From an uncultured Bacteroidota bacterium (GTDB lineage Bacteria; Bacteroidota; Bacteroidia; JADZBD01), in assembly GCA_937924855.1 (NCBI GenBank), contig CALEYQ010000042.1, positions 1 through 26,878 on the forward strand: a stretch of DNA of 26,878 nucleotides. Direction: 5' to 3'. The position numbers were made by a program, and so were the translations under genes. Below are positions 7,958-15,274 of this stretch, piece after piece. Position 1 is the first letter of the stretch. Every line of letters starts with the position of its first letter. The notes under the pieces are model-generated. The model was not told the DNA's origin. It saw only the letters and a list, made by a program, of their open reading frames with translations, and did no database searches.

Positions 7958-8620
7958 TCAGTTGATTTTGGTATAGGTGCTGGTGATGGTTGTGGTGCCG
8001 GAAGTTGTGGTGACGGTATAGTCAATTGAAAATTTAAGGGGGTTTGTCAATATACTGCCGGGATTGATGCTTTGAAATGTTTTTTGCTGCGGCGGATTTC
8101 CGCAGATTAAGGTCTGGGAAGGTACATGAATCAGGGTTTGATTGCTGAGCAATTCAAAATAAACCGCCCCGTTTATATTCCCTCCGAAAAAAGAAACCGA
8201 TAATCTGTCATTAACTGTGCTCGAAACTTTTACTTGTTCCTGATAAGTGATCACAGATCCAGCCCATACTGAGTCCTTTACTGAATAGGTCCCTCCAAAT
8301 TGGGCGGCCGTGTTTTTAACATTTACAAACCTTGTTTTTTCAGCCTCATTACCGCTGAAGTCAGACACTTTATAGGTCAAATAATAATTGCCTGTTTGAT
8401 CCGGATTTACTCCCCCGCTGACATTAATCAGGTGGGTAAGATCCCCGTTTTTGTTGTCATGGGCGGTTGCACCCGGGTCGGTAAATGAATCGCCCAGGGT
8501 GAGCTGAATGTTTGCGCTTCCGTTCATGGTAATTTCCGGAGGGATTTTATCCTCCTTCCTGCAGGCCGAAAATGAAAGGGCCGCAAGCAAAACCAAACCG
8601 TAGAAATAGGGTTTTTTCAT
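7958..8620 (-). CDS. Ig-like (DUF5011-type) lipoprotein, second of a paralogous pair
   Basis: The protein has 220 residues. The longest reading frame runs to 8743, but the signal peptide begins at the internal ATG 8620, with lipobox SFSAC and lipidated Cys20, so that start is chosen. After the linker RKEDKIPP comes a bacterial Ig-like domain of DUF5011 type (about 27-100) with the hallmark order ITMNGS, FTDPGATAHD, GDLT, TGNYYLTYKVSDFSGNEA. The remaining 115 residues are a beta-rich domain I do not recognise. The start overlaps the upstream paralogue's stop in ATGA (8617-8620), implying translational coupling. It probably lies on the cell surface or in the periplasm; ligand unknown. Confidence 0.82.
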   Translation of the reverse strand: MKKPYFYGLVLLAALSFSACRKEDKIPPEITMNGSANIQLTLGDSFTDPGATAHDNKNGDLTHLINVSGGVNPDQTGNYYLTYKVSDFSGNEAEKTRFVNVKNTAAQFGGTYSVKDSVWAGSVITYQEQVKVSSTVNDRLSVSFFGGNINGAVYFELLSNQTLIHVPSQTLICGNPPQQKTFQSINPGSILTNPLKFSIDYTVTTTSGTTTITSTYTKIN

Positions 8621-9291
8621 GGAATGTATCTGGAAGTGCAAACTCCGTTGGTGCTGCCGTTGCTCCATTGATATTTTATTCGGAAAGAAGGAGCGGAGGC
8701 ATTCAGGATTCCCGTTTCGGGTGAATAAATGGCCGAAATCCATGTAGTTTGTCCCACATCAAGGTATTGTCCTAAAGGAACCGTGAGCCCGGTATCAGAT
8801 ATAGTAGCCCTTACACGGATGGAATTACTGTAGGCCCCGAAATTGTAAATCCATACCAGACGGTTTACGGTATCGGAACTTACCACGGTGGAAATAAAGT
8901 TATTGCCGGAGGCGCCGCAGGAATCTACTGCATTGTAATAAATGCGCGCGTATTTTTCCGATGCATTAAAAACTTTTACAATTCTGATTTTTGTGGCTTC
9001 GTTTCCTGCCGCATCTTTTACCCGATAAATCACCTGGTAAATTCCTTTACGGTTTGGGTTAACCTGATTGGTAACCACAATATTGCCCGTTATGTTGCCA
9101 TCCTGTTCATCTTCCGCCACAGCTCCCGGATCGAGGTAACTGCCCTGTCCGGCAACGGCAGGCAAGGGAAGAAAAATGCTGTCGCTGCCGTTAAGGGTAA
9201 TTACCGGAGGTTTGGAGTCTTCTTTCCGGCAGGATGCCATGCCTAAAATAACTGCAATAAACAGCAGGGATACAATAATTTTTCCTTTCAT
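8617..9291 (-). CDS. Ig-like (DUF5011-type) lipoprotein, first of a paralogous pair
   Basis: The protein has 224 residues. A TTG at 9300 is in frame, but ATG 9291 starts the lipoprotein signal peptide (MKGKIIVSLL..., Cys21 after GMAS) and is preferred. The linker starts RKEDSKPP, then the DUF5011-type Ig-like domain (about 28-105) shows ITLNGSDS, YLDPGAVAED, DGNIT, GIYQVIYRVKDAAGNEA. The C-terminal 115 residues are beta-rich and differ from those of the next gene, so the paralogues share an anchor and Ig stalk but carry different tips. This suggests two surface-exposed binding or structural proteins with diverged specificity; that is inference. The two are coupled by an ATGA overlap. Confidence 0.82.
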   Translation of the reverse strand: MKGKIIVSLLFIAVILGMASCRKEDSKPPVITLNGSDSIFLPLPAVAGQGSYLDPGAVAEDEQDGNITGNIVVTNQVNPNRKGIYQVIYRVKDAAGNEATKIRIVKVFNASEKYARIYYNAVDSCGASGNNFISTVVSSDTVNRLVWIYNFGAYSNSIRVRATISDTGLTVPLGQYLDVGQTTWISAIYSPETGILNASAPSFRIKYQWSNGSTNGVCTSRYIP

Positions 9292-9297
9292 AATTTT

Positions 9298-9305
9298 CAA
9301 AATTA
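9298..9305 (-). promoter_or_regulatory. Possible -7 element (TAATTTTG) for the DUF5011-type pair
   Basis: Read on the minus strand, TAATTTTG matches TAnnTTTG and ends only six bases before ATG 9291, which would give a leaderless or nearly leaderless mRNA. No TTG -33 element is seen at the usual distance. The element overlaps the TTG at 9300, arguing against that codon as the start. Confidence 0.3.
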
Positions 9306-9322
9306 AGGAATAGTTTACAGTA

Positions 9323-9349
9323 TTGCCACTCTAAAATGTACTACCTTTG
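9323..9349 (+). promoter_or_regulatory. Likely promoter for the small coiled-coil lipoprotein (TTG-N16-TACCTTTG)
   Basis: TACCTTTG at 9342-9349 fully matches the -7 consensus and sits 18 bases before the ATG at 9368. A TTG at 9323-9325 is 16 bases upstream, slightly closer than the usual 17-23, so the -33 assignment is weak. Confidence 0.5.
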
Positions 9350-9367
9350 TAAGCCTAAAACCATCTC

Positions 9368-9661
9368 ATGAAAAACATTAAATACCTTGCTGTTCCTGCG
9401 GTTCTCACCGCTCTTGTGGCCTGCGGCCCAAGCCAGGAGGAGATTGACCGTATGAACAAAAAAATTCAGGATTCTCTTGACAGCGTTATGCGGGTTCAGG
9501 AAGAGGAAGAAATTAATAAAATGATGGCCATGAACGACTCACTGGATCAGGCCCGGGCCGACAGTATTCAGAAGGCTGTACTCGACAGTACGCGTCGTGC
9601 CGATTCCCTGGCCAGGGTAAAGGGTAAAAAACCCCTCAAAAAAGAAGCGCCTAAGCTTTAG
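9368..9661 (+). CDS. Small coiled-coil lipoprotein
   Basis: The protein has 97 residues. It has a lipoprotein signal peptide with lipobox LVAC (Cys19) followed by GPSQEE, then a long charged alpha-helix (about 22-85) with repeating Asp-Ser-Leu / Arg-Ala-Asp-Ser units such as IQDSLDSV, NDSLDQARADSI and STRRADSLA, and a Lys-rich end. Helical lipoproteins of this size (Lpp-like in plan, not in sequence) often form envelope spacers or oligomers, but no function can be assigned. The 3' end overlaps the convergent 49-residue membrane protein gene by 11 bases. A good -7 box lies just upstream. Confidence 0.72.
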   Translation: MKNIKYLAVPAVLTALVACGPSQEEIDRMNKKIQDSLDSVMRVQEEEEINKMMAMNDSLDQARADSIQKAVLDSTRRADSLARVKGKKPLKKEAPKL

Positions 9662-9800
9662 TTTTTTCCTGGTCGGGAAGGGGATGGCAATTTCCTTCAG
9701 CACAGCCGCAGCTGGCTTTTTTTCCTGTGGAAATTTGCCTGCGAATTAACCAAAAGAAGGAAGCCCCAACCAGAATACTTATGATGATTATCTCGGTCAT
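9651..9800 (-). CDS. FeoB-associated Cys-rich membrane protein (49 residues)
   Basis: This short gene starts at ATG 9800 and ends at TAG 9651. Translation gives one N-terminal transmembrane helix (IIIISILVGASFFWLI, residues 4-19), a basic patch (RRQISTGKK) and a Cys cluster C-G-C-x4-C (Cys31, Cys33, Cys38), then a short polar tail. This is the plan of FeoB-associated Cys-rich membrane proteins (PF12669 type), which usually sit beside the ferrous iron transporter feoB and may bind iron at the inner membrane. No feoA or feoB is in the window, so here it is an orphan. It overlaps the convergent coiled-coil lipoprotein gene by 11 bases and is divergent from the E1 gene. The identification is by pattern only. 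Confidence 0.7.
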   Translation of the reverse strand: MTEIIIISILVGASFFWLIRRQISTGKKASCGCAEGNCHPLPDQEKTKA

Positions 9801-9839
9801 TTCAATGGTAAAGATACAAAACCTTTTCCTCCTTTCCGC

Positions 9840-11837
9840 ATGATTACGGCCGAAACTCCCCTGCGTTTTTCTAAAGAAGGAATTTCTGAATCCACATTAC
9901 TCGATCTGTATCGGGAAATTTTATTTCCCCGCATGATCGAAGAAAAAATGCTCATCCTGCTTCGTCAGGGGAAAATTACCAAGTGGTTTTCCGGTATCGG
10001 ACAAGAAGCGGGTTCCGTGGGTGTAGGCATGGCTCTTCAGCCCGATGAGTACATTCTTCCCATGCATCGTAACCTGGGTGTATTCACCACCCGGAAAATG
10101 GATCCGGGAAAATTATTTGCCCAGTTTCAGGGAAAAAGAGAAGGGTTTACCAAAGGAAGGGATCGCAGTTTTCATTTCGGTTCCAACGAACATCATATAG
10201 TAGGGATGATTTCCCACCTGGGTCCTCAGTTGGGTGTGGCTTGCGGTATTGCCCTGGGAACCCTGCTCAAAAAAGAAAATAAAGTTACGGCGGTTTATAC
10301 GGGTGACGGTGGCGCCAGTGAAGGGGATTTTCATGAAAGCCTGAATACCGCCGCAGTATGGAGCCTTCCTGTTATTTTTCTTGTTGAAAATAACGGCTAT
10401 GGCCTTAGTACTCCCTCCAGTGAACAATTCCGCTGCAAACAGTTTATTGATAAAGGTATTGGGTATGGAATGGAAGCGGTTCAGGTGGATGGAAACAATG
10501 TGCTTGAGGTTTATCTCGCCATCAGAAAACTTGCGGAATCATTGCGGAAAAATCCAAGACCGGTTCTGGTAGAACTGATTACTTTCCGGATGCGGGGGCA
10601 TGAAGAAGCCAGTGGCACTAAATATGTTGATCCGAAACTTTTTGAAATCTGGGGGAAAAAAGATCCTGTGGTTTCCTATGAAAACTGGCTGCTGAAAGAA
10701 GGAATTCTCAGTCCGGATGCCAGGGCCGAAATCCGGGCATCTCATAAAGAAAAAATTGAACAGGGATTAAATTATGCTTTTGCCCTGCCTGAGCCTGTTT
10801 TTAACGCGGAGGAAGAATTAGCCGATGTATATGCCCACTTTGAACCTTCCAAAGGAATTGAAACCGGTAACACCCGCGACCTTCGTTTGGTAGACGCTAT
10901 TTCGGAAGCCATGAAACTGGCGATGGAAAAGCATCCGGGTTTAGTGTTGATGGGTCAAGACATTGCTGAATATGGGGGTGTGTTTAAAATCACCGAGGGC
11001 TTTGTTAAACAATTCGGTAAGGAAAGAGTTCGCAATACCCCCTTGTGTGAAAGTGCTATTGTGGGAGCCGGCCTGGGTCTCAGCATCAAGGGAATGAAGG
11101 CAATGGTAGAAATGCAGTTTGCCGATTTTGTTTCCGAGGCCATGACTCAGATTTGTAACAACCTGGCAAAATCGCATTATCGCTGGGCTCAAAATGCAGA
11201 TGTTGTTGTTCGTATGCCTACGGGTGCCGGAGTAGCAGCGGGCCCTTTTCATTCCCAAAGCAATGAGGCCTGGTTCTTTCATACGCCCGGACTGAAAATT
11301 TTTTACCCGGCATTCCCCGCCGATGCCAAGGGTCTTTTGCTGAACGCCTTTGAAGATCCGAACCCCGTCATTTATTTTGAACATAAGGCCCTCTACCGGA
11401 GTATTTCCGGTCCTGTGCCGGAAGGATATTACATTACTCCCGCCGGAAAAGCTGCCCTTATTAAGGAAGGCTCACAAATAACTATTGTCACCTATGGAAT
11501 GGGTGTTCACTGGGCGCTTTCTTACCTGGATAAAAATCCAGATGTGTCCGCTGATCTTATCGATTTAAGAACCCTGCTTCCCCTGGACTACGAAACTGTT
11601 TTTGCATCCGTTAAAAAAACGGGGAAAGTTTTGGTATTGCACGAAGACACGATCACGGGTGGCATCGGTGCCGAAATTGCAGCCCGGATTTCTGAAAAGG
11701 TATTTGAGCATCTTGATGCTCCGGTGGTTCGCTGCGCCTCGATGGACCTGCCTGTTCCCTTTGCACCGAATCTTGAAAAAGGATTTTTGGGGAATGCGGT
11801 GTTGGCAGAAAAGGTGAAAGCTCTCTTAAACTACTGA
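9840..11837 (+). CDS. 2-oxoacid (branched-chain type) dehydrogenase E1, fused alpha and beta subunits
   Basis: The protein has 665 residues. Residues 1-335 are the E1 alpha part with the thiamine diphosphate motif GDG (155-157) ... ENN (183-185) and the HRNLGVF and GSNEHHIVGM segments. Residues 346-665 are the E1 beta part, with GQDIAEYGGVF, the cofactor Glu404 in PLCESAIVG, EMQFADF, and a transketolase C-terminal domain (LIDLRTLLPLD, HEDTITGGIGAEIAA). E1 decarboxylates a 2-oxoacid (branched-chain 2-oxoacid, pyruvate or similar) and transfers the acyl group to lipoylated E2. E1 is normally an alpha2beta2 heterotetramer; a single-chain fusion is known in Bacteroidota. No E2 or E3 gene is nearby, so substrate cannot be fixed from context. 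The 3' end overlaps the convergent glycosyltransferase gene by seven bases. Confidence 0.9.
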   Translation: MITAETPLRFSKEGISESTLLDLYREILFPRMIEEKMLILLRQGKITKWFSGIGQEAGSVGVGMALQPDEYILPMHRNLGVFTTRKMDPGKLFAQFQGKREGFTKGRDRSFHFGSNEHHIVGMISHLGPQLGVACGIALGTLLKKENKVTAVYTGDGGASEGDFHESLNTAAVWSLPVIFLVENNGYGLSTPSSEQFRCKQFIDKGIGYGMEAVQVDGNNVLEVYLAIRKLAESLRKNPRPVLVELITFRMRGHEEASGTKYVDPKLFEIWGKKDPVVSYENWLLKEGILSPDARAEIRASHKEKIEQGLNYAFALPEPVFNAEEELADVYAHFEPSKGIETGNTRDLRLVDAISEAMKLAMEKHPGLVLMGQDIAEYGGVFKITEGFVKQFGKERVRNTPLCESAIVGAGLGLSIKGMKAMVEMQFADFVSEAMTQICNNLAKSHYRWAQNADVVVRMPTGAGVAAGPFHSQSNEAWFFHTPGLKIFYPAFPADAKGLLLNAFEDPNPVIYFEHKALYRSISGPVPEGYYITPAGKAALIKEGSQITIVTYGMGVHWALSYLDKNPDVSADLIDLRTLLPLDYETVFASVKKTGKVLVLHEDTITGGIGAEIAARISEKVFEHLDAPVVRCASMDLPVPFAPNLEKGFLGNAVLAEKVKALLNY

Positions 11838-13519
11838 TCCGCATTTTTTCGGCGGAAAAATAAATAGCCACCCTCCTGGTATAGAAAGTCGAGATTGGGA
11901 TGCTCCTTTAATTCTTCACCCTGGTTGATTTTGGCACTGAAGTAAACTTCCTTGTCGGGCTTTTCATACAACAGCCAATCGTCCCAGGCTTTTTGCAGAC
12001 TCAGTCCCTCCCTTATTTCCTTTTCCCGGCTTTTGTAATAGGTTAAAAAAGACGGTACATCAAAGGGTCCTTCGGTTACCTTTCCGTAAAAAAGGTGTGC
12101 ATAGCTTTTGTAACCCAGTGTTCCCAACCTGCAGTTGCTCCCGCTTTTCGATTCGAAAAATGCTCTTGCCGGTCCCTGGGTATAAAGTTCCACCCGGGGT
12201 GCAAGGGCCGCTAACGAAACGAACATAGCCAGGGCATTCAGAATAAGCAGCAATCTTAGATTTTTTGGGAAGTCAATAACTTTTCCATAGCGCCAGATGA
12301 ATCCTGCTGCAATCAGGAAAATCCCACCTATCCATTCCCATCCCTGCCAGGAAACTTCTGTGGTAAGCGCCGCAGCCAAAAACGGATCCTTTGAGTTACT
12401 CATGAACTCCCTGAAATAATTAACGAAAGGCAGGGAGGAAAAGACCAGACCAAGCAAAACCGAAAAAATAAAAACAGAAGATCTCAAAAGCCGCTTTATT
12501 TCTGTTTTCTGTTCCGCTATTCCCAGGGCTGCCCGTGCAGCAAAAAAGGTTATCGGGAAATACGCCAGGGAAGAATAGTGAATGATTTTTGTTTTTACCA
12601 CCGAAAATAAAATCAATACCACCCAGAATAAAATCGACATACTTCTTCCCATCACCTGGCTGAAAGGGGTGCTGTTCATCAGGCTTGATTTTTTCAAGGC
12701 AAAAAATGAAGCCGGAAAGCATCCGCCGAGCAATAAAAGCGCATGGTAAAAGAAAGGACCGCCATGCCCTGCGTCTTCGGTTGAAAAGAGCCGGATCTGA
12801 TAGGTGATAAACTCCGAAATAATATGTCCGTTGCCCGAAAGCCATAAAATAAAAAACCAAAGGCCCGAAACGGATAAAGCAAGGACTGAAAAAATCATCA
12901 GGGAGGAAATCTTTGGAATATCTTTCATTCTTCCCAATCCGAAAAAGGCCGCAGCACATAACAGAAAAATTAATCCCGCAACGGGTCCTTTCGTTAAAAT
13001 GGCGAGTCCTAAAAACAATCCACTCAGGACGGCATTCATTTTTTCTGATTCCCGGTTAAAAAGTCTGATCGCGTGCCATACAGAGAGGAAAATAAACAGA
13101 TTAAACCAGGGATCAATTATTCCGGACTTAAAATAAAAATGGGGCAGGAGGGATCCGAGATAAAACAGGGCCCAAAATCCGCCCATGGTTTTTCCATAGA
13201 CCCGGGATCCTATTTTGAATAAAACAAGAAGGGTAATTATCCCACAGACTGCATTTGGAAAACGTGCAGCGAATTCAGTAATTCCAAAAGTTTTCATGGA
13301 AAGCACCTGCATCCAGATGAAAAGAGGGGGCTTCTCCCAAAAGGGAACAAAATTGATGGTGACGGTGAAGTAATCACCACTGGCAATCATTTCCCGTGCG
13401 CATTCTGCGAAATTAATTTCGTCCCAGTCGAACAGGGGTGCGCTTCCCAGAAAGGGAACAAAAAAAAGGGTTCCCAAAACAAGCAAAATGGCTTCCGGAT
13501 ATGTATTCCAAAGTTTCAT
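11831..13519 (-). CDS. GT39/ArnT-like membrane glycosyltransferase
   Basis: The protein has 562 residues. The N-terminal two thirds contain about 12 hydrophobic segments and the C-terminal part is soluble. The first extracytoplasmic loop has DWDEINFAECAREM (31-44), the acidic metal/donor-binding loop of GT39/GT83 enzymes, and WEKPPLFIWMQ (61-71) follows, as in ArnT and other PMT-family transferases. Such enzymes move a sugar from a polyprenyl phosphate to lipid A, protein or glycan on the periplasmic face; the sugar and acceptor are unknown. It overlaps the PAP2 phosphatase gene by four bases (ATGA at 13516-13519), so the two are almost certainly translated together. Its 3' end overlaps the E1 gene. 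Confidence 0.85.
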   Translation of the reverse strand: MKLWNTYPEAILLVLGTLFFVPFLGSAPLFDWDEINFAECAREMIASGDYFTVTINFVPFWEKPPLFIWMQVLSMKTFGITEFAARFPNAVCGIITLLVLFKIGSRVYGKTMGGFWALFYLGSLLPHFYFKSGIIDPWFNLFIFLSVWHAIRLFNRESEKMNAVLSGLFLGLAILTKGPVAGLIFLLCAAAFFGLGRMKDIPKISSLMIFSVLALSVSGLWFFILWLSGNGHIISEFITYQIRLFSTEDAGHGGPFFYHALLLLGGCFPASFFALKKSSLMNSTPFSQVMGRSMSILFWVVLILFSVVKTKIIHYSSLAYFPITFFAARAALGIAEQKTEIKRLLRSSVFIFSVLLGLVFSSLPFVNYFREFMSNSKDPFLAAALTTEVSWQGWEWIGGIFLIAAGFIWRYGKVIDFPKNLRLLLILNALAMFVSLAALAPRVELYTQGPARAFFESKSGSNCRLGTLGYKSYAHLFYGKVTEGPFDVPSFLTYYKSREKEIREGLSLQKAWDDWLLYEKPDKEVYFSAKINQGEELKEHPNLDFLYQEGGYLFFRRKNADQ

Positions 13520-14175
13520 GGTTGAAGCGACAAAAAATGAGTTCTCCAGCGTGTTTTCAGGAGCAGGAAATATACTGCCATCGCAGTTACGGTTCCCACC
13601 ATAGCCCCTGCAAAAACATCTTCAAAGAAGTGCTGGTTAAGATAAATCCGGGTATAGCCCGTAAACAGGGCCAAGGTGAGAAGCAGGGTTTTGAAAACTT
13701 GTTTTTTTGCGGCGAGGGAAAGACAAAAAGCGGTGGCAAAAGCAAGGGTGGTGTGACCGGAAGGAAAACTGAAATAGCTGAACATTTCCACACCCGGGAT
13801 CAGGTGCAGTCCCTGGCCGCCTTCAAAAAATGCAAAGGGCCGGAGGGTTTCGCCGAAGACAAAATTTTTAAGGATTTGGGCAATTCCCGAAGCCAACAGG
13901 TTGGCACAAATGCAAAATATACCCAGCCACTTTTTTAGAAAAAGCAACACCAGGCATAGTGCGGAAATAAAAATTCCGTCACCCAGCCATGTTAGGTAGG
14001 GCATGGATGCATCCAGAAAAGGAAAATGAAAAAGGTTAAAAATAAGGTGAAGCTCCCTTGAGGGAAAAGCAAGAATCAGCAACGCAGCACCAATAATAAA
14101 AAAAACGAGTGGCAGGAAAAAACCGTAATGCGCCTTTAGAAATCCGGATACTGATGTAGGGCTATGGCTTTCCAA
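13516..14175 (-). CDS. PAP2-family membrane lipid phosphatase
   Basis: The protein has 219 residues and about six membrane segments. The three phosphatase motifs are present: K103...R112-P113 (spacing two residues longer than the classic KX6RP), PSGH (138-141) and R176-x5-H182-x3-D186. Members dephosphorylate lipid phosphates such as undecaprenyl diphosphate, phosphatidic acid or lipid A. Coupling to an ArnT-like transferase suggests recycling or processing of polyprenyl phosphate at the periplasmic face (inference). The start is uncertain: TTG 14175 directly follows the TAA of the upstream gene, no ATG exists before residue 58, and that would remove the first membrane helix, so TTG is kept. 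Confidence 0.85.
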   Translation of the reverse strand: MESHSPTSVSGFLKAHYGFFLPLVFFIIGAALLILAFPSRELHLIFNLFHFPFLDASMPYLTWLGDGIFISALCLVLLFLKKWLGIFCICANLLASGIAQILKNFVFGETLRPFAFFEGGQGLHLIPGVEMFSYFSFPSGHTTLAFATAFCLSLAAKKQVFKTLLLTLALFTGYTRIYLNQHFFEDVFAGAMVGTVTAMAVYFLLLKTRWRTHFLSLQP

Positions 14176-14994
14176 TTATGAGCCCAGTACCCGCCTTAGG
14201 TTAGAGATTTGCTTATCCCAGAGGAGGCGGGCTGAAACAAGGTCTGCTTTTTCCTCGAGAAAATCCGTAACAAAGAGTGATACTTCGTTGGTGAGTTCAT
14301 CCACTTCAATCCGGAATTCAAAATATTTATCGTCGTTGCGGTCTACCCAATTGAATCGAACCACTTTTTCGATTTTGTAATTTACCAGTTTTGCTCTTTG
14401 GGGGACGCCATCCCAGATAAAAATAAACAAGCCATCGCGCACATTTACATCATCTGCAAACCAATCCGACAGCCCGCTGGGTGAGGAAACAAGTTCAAAA
14501 ATATGGGAGGGTGAGGCATTGATTACATATTCAAAGCTGTATTTTCCGGGAGGCTCAGGTTTCTTTTTGCCACCGGATTCAGATTTGAAAATAGTCACCA
14601 CCTTTTTTATAGGTGGAGGAGGGGTAAGGGCTTGTTCCGGAGCAGGGTTCTTTTTATCGGCTCCTTTTCCTTTTTTTGGTAATTGTGCTTTTGGAGCCGG
14701 GATTGGGGCAGGAGCAGGAGCCGGGGTGGGAACCGCTTTTGGCTTTTCCTTTGCTTTTTTAGGGGGCTTGGGAGTCTTTTTCGGGGTCGGCTTTACCTGT
14801 TTTTTAACAGGTTTTTTGGAAGCCTTTTTTGGGCTTTTGGCCGCCTTTTTAGCCACTTTCTTAGCCTTTTTCACAGGCTTTTTTGCAGCTTTTTTAGCCG
14901 GTTTTTTGGAAGTTTTTTTAGGCTTTGGAGGGCTTTTCTTTTTCCCTTTGGAGCCGGCTTTCTTTTTCGATTTATTTTGAGGCTTTTTAGCCAT
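14176..14994 (-). CDS. START-like domain protein with histone-H1-like Lys/Pro/Ala tail
   Basis: The protein has 272 residues from ATG 14994. An upstream frame continues to 15165, but that extension is non-Lys-rich, spans the promoter region and is not convincing. Residues 1-146 are low-complexity and strongly basic: repeated KKP, AKK and KKA units (KKPAKKAAKKPVKKAKK and similar), then a Pro-Ala hinge (TPAPAPAPIPAP) and more Lys. Residues 151-270 match the short START/SRPBCC-like domain common in Bacteroidota (YSFEYVINASPSHIFELVSS, GLSDWFADDVNV, FIWDG, VRFNW). The tail resembles histone H1-like and DNA-binding basic tails, so nucleic-acid or polyanion binding is plausible (inference); the START-like fold usually binds a hydrophobic ligand. 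It is the first gene of the START-PAP2-GT39 cluster. The fusion is unusual. Confidence 0.78.
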   Translation of the reverse strand: MAKKPQNKSKKKAGSKGKKKSPPKPKKTSKKPAKKAAKKPVKKAKKVAKKAAKSPKKASKKPVKKQVKPTPKKTPKPPKKAKEKPKAVPTPAPAPAPIPAPKAQLPKKGKGADKKNPAPEQALTPPPPIKKVVTIFKSESGGKKKPEPPGKYSFEYVINASPSHIFELVSSPSGLSDWFADDVNVRDGLFIFIWDGVPQRAKLVNYKIEKVVRFNWVDRNDDKYFEFRIEVDELTNEVSLFVTDFLEEKADLVSARLLWDKQISNLRRVLGS

Positions 14995-15140
14995 GATTTT
15001 CAAATTGGTTTGCCAATATATAAAATTTTGATACATCCAATTTTTCCACTGGTTTTTATTTTTTAAAAAGCTATATTTGCGCTCCCAAATTTGAGGTTTG
15101 TACCTGAAAATGAGGGAATTTACCAGTTCCTGCCTGTTGA

Positions 15141-15148
15141 TAATTTTG
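15141..15148 (+). promoter_or_regulatory. Candidate -7 element (TAATTTTG) upstream of tRNA-Met
   Basis: TAATTTTG matches TAnnTTTG and lies 51 bases before the tRNA. The triplet 19 bases upstream is TTT rather than TTG (15119-15121). A second exact -7 match, TATATTTG at 15072-15079, lies further upstream, also without a clear -33 element. The interval 14995-15199 holds nothing else I can call. Confidence 0.35.
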
Positions 15149-15199
15149 AAAGCGGAGTAATCCATAAAAGCAAGGTTTTTAAGCAGGGCAGGTAAAAAT

Positions 15200-15273
15200 G
15201 GCGAGGTAGCTCAGTTGGTGAGAGCGCAGGATTCATAACCCTGAGGTCGAGGGTTCAACTCCCTCCCTCGCTA
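15200..15273 (+). tRNA. tRNA-Met (anticodon CAT), elongator type
   Basis: The cloverleaf folds by eye: acceptor GGCGAGG with CCTCGCT (first pair G-U), U8-A9, D stem GCTC/GAGC with the GG of the D loop, anticodon loop TTCATAA with CAT, anticodon stem CAGGA/CCCTG (A-C at the loop end), T stem GAGGG/CCCTC with TTCAACT loop, and discriminator A at 15273. CCA is not encoded. The G1-U72 pair and the lack of the GGG/CCC anticodon stem argue against initiator tRNA. A lysidine-modified tRNA-Ile (CAT) cannot be fully excluded, but the acceptor and anticodon stem fit elongator Met better. Confidence 0.95.
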
Positions 15274-15274
15274 C

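Noticed and set aside
8621..8743. Extended N-terminus of the second DUF5011-type lipoprotein
   Set aside because: It would bury the lipoprotein signal peptide 41 residues inside; the ATGA overlap start gives a proper signal sequence.
14519..14980. Plus-strand Phe/Gly-rich frame opposite the Lys-rich tail
   Set aside because: It is the antisense reading of the AAG/AAA-Pro-Ala repeats; the minus frame has a recognisable domain and start.
14530..14994. Tandem repeat or CRISPR-like array on the basis of repeated TTTTTAGCC/TTTTTGG words
   Set aside because: The repeats are irregular, codon-based and explained by the Lys/Pro/Ala-rich protein tail; no fixed repeat length or spacers exist.
14995..15165. 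Longer N-terminus of the START-like protein (to 15165)
   Set aside because: The extra 57 residues differ in composition from the rest, overlap the upstream regulatory region next to the tRNA and contain an aromatic-rich stretch; ATG 14994 is the natural start.
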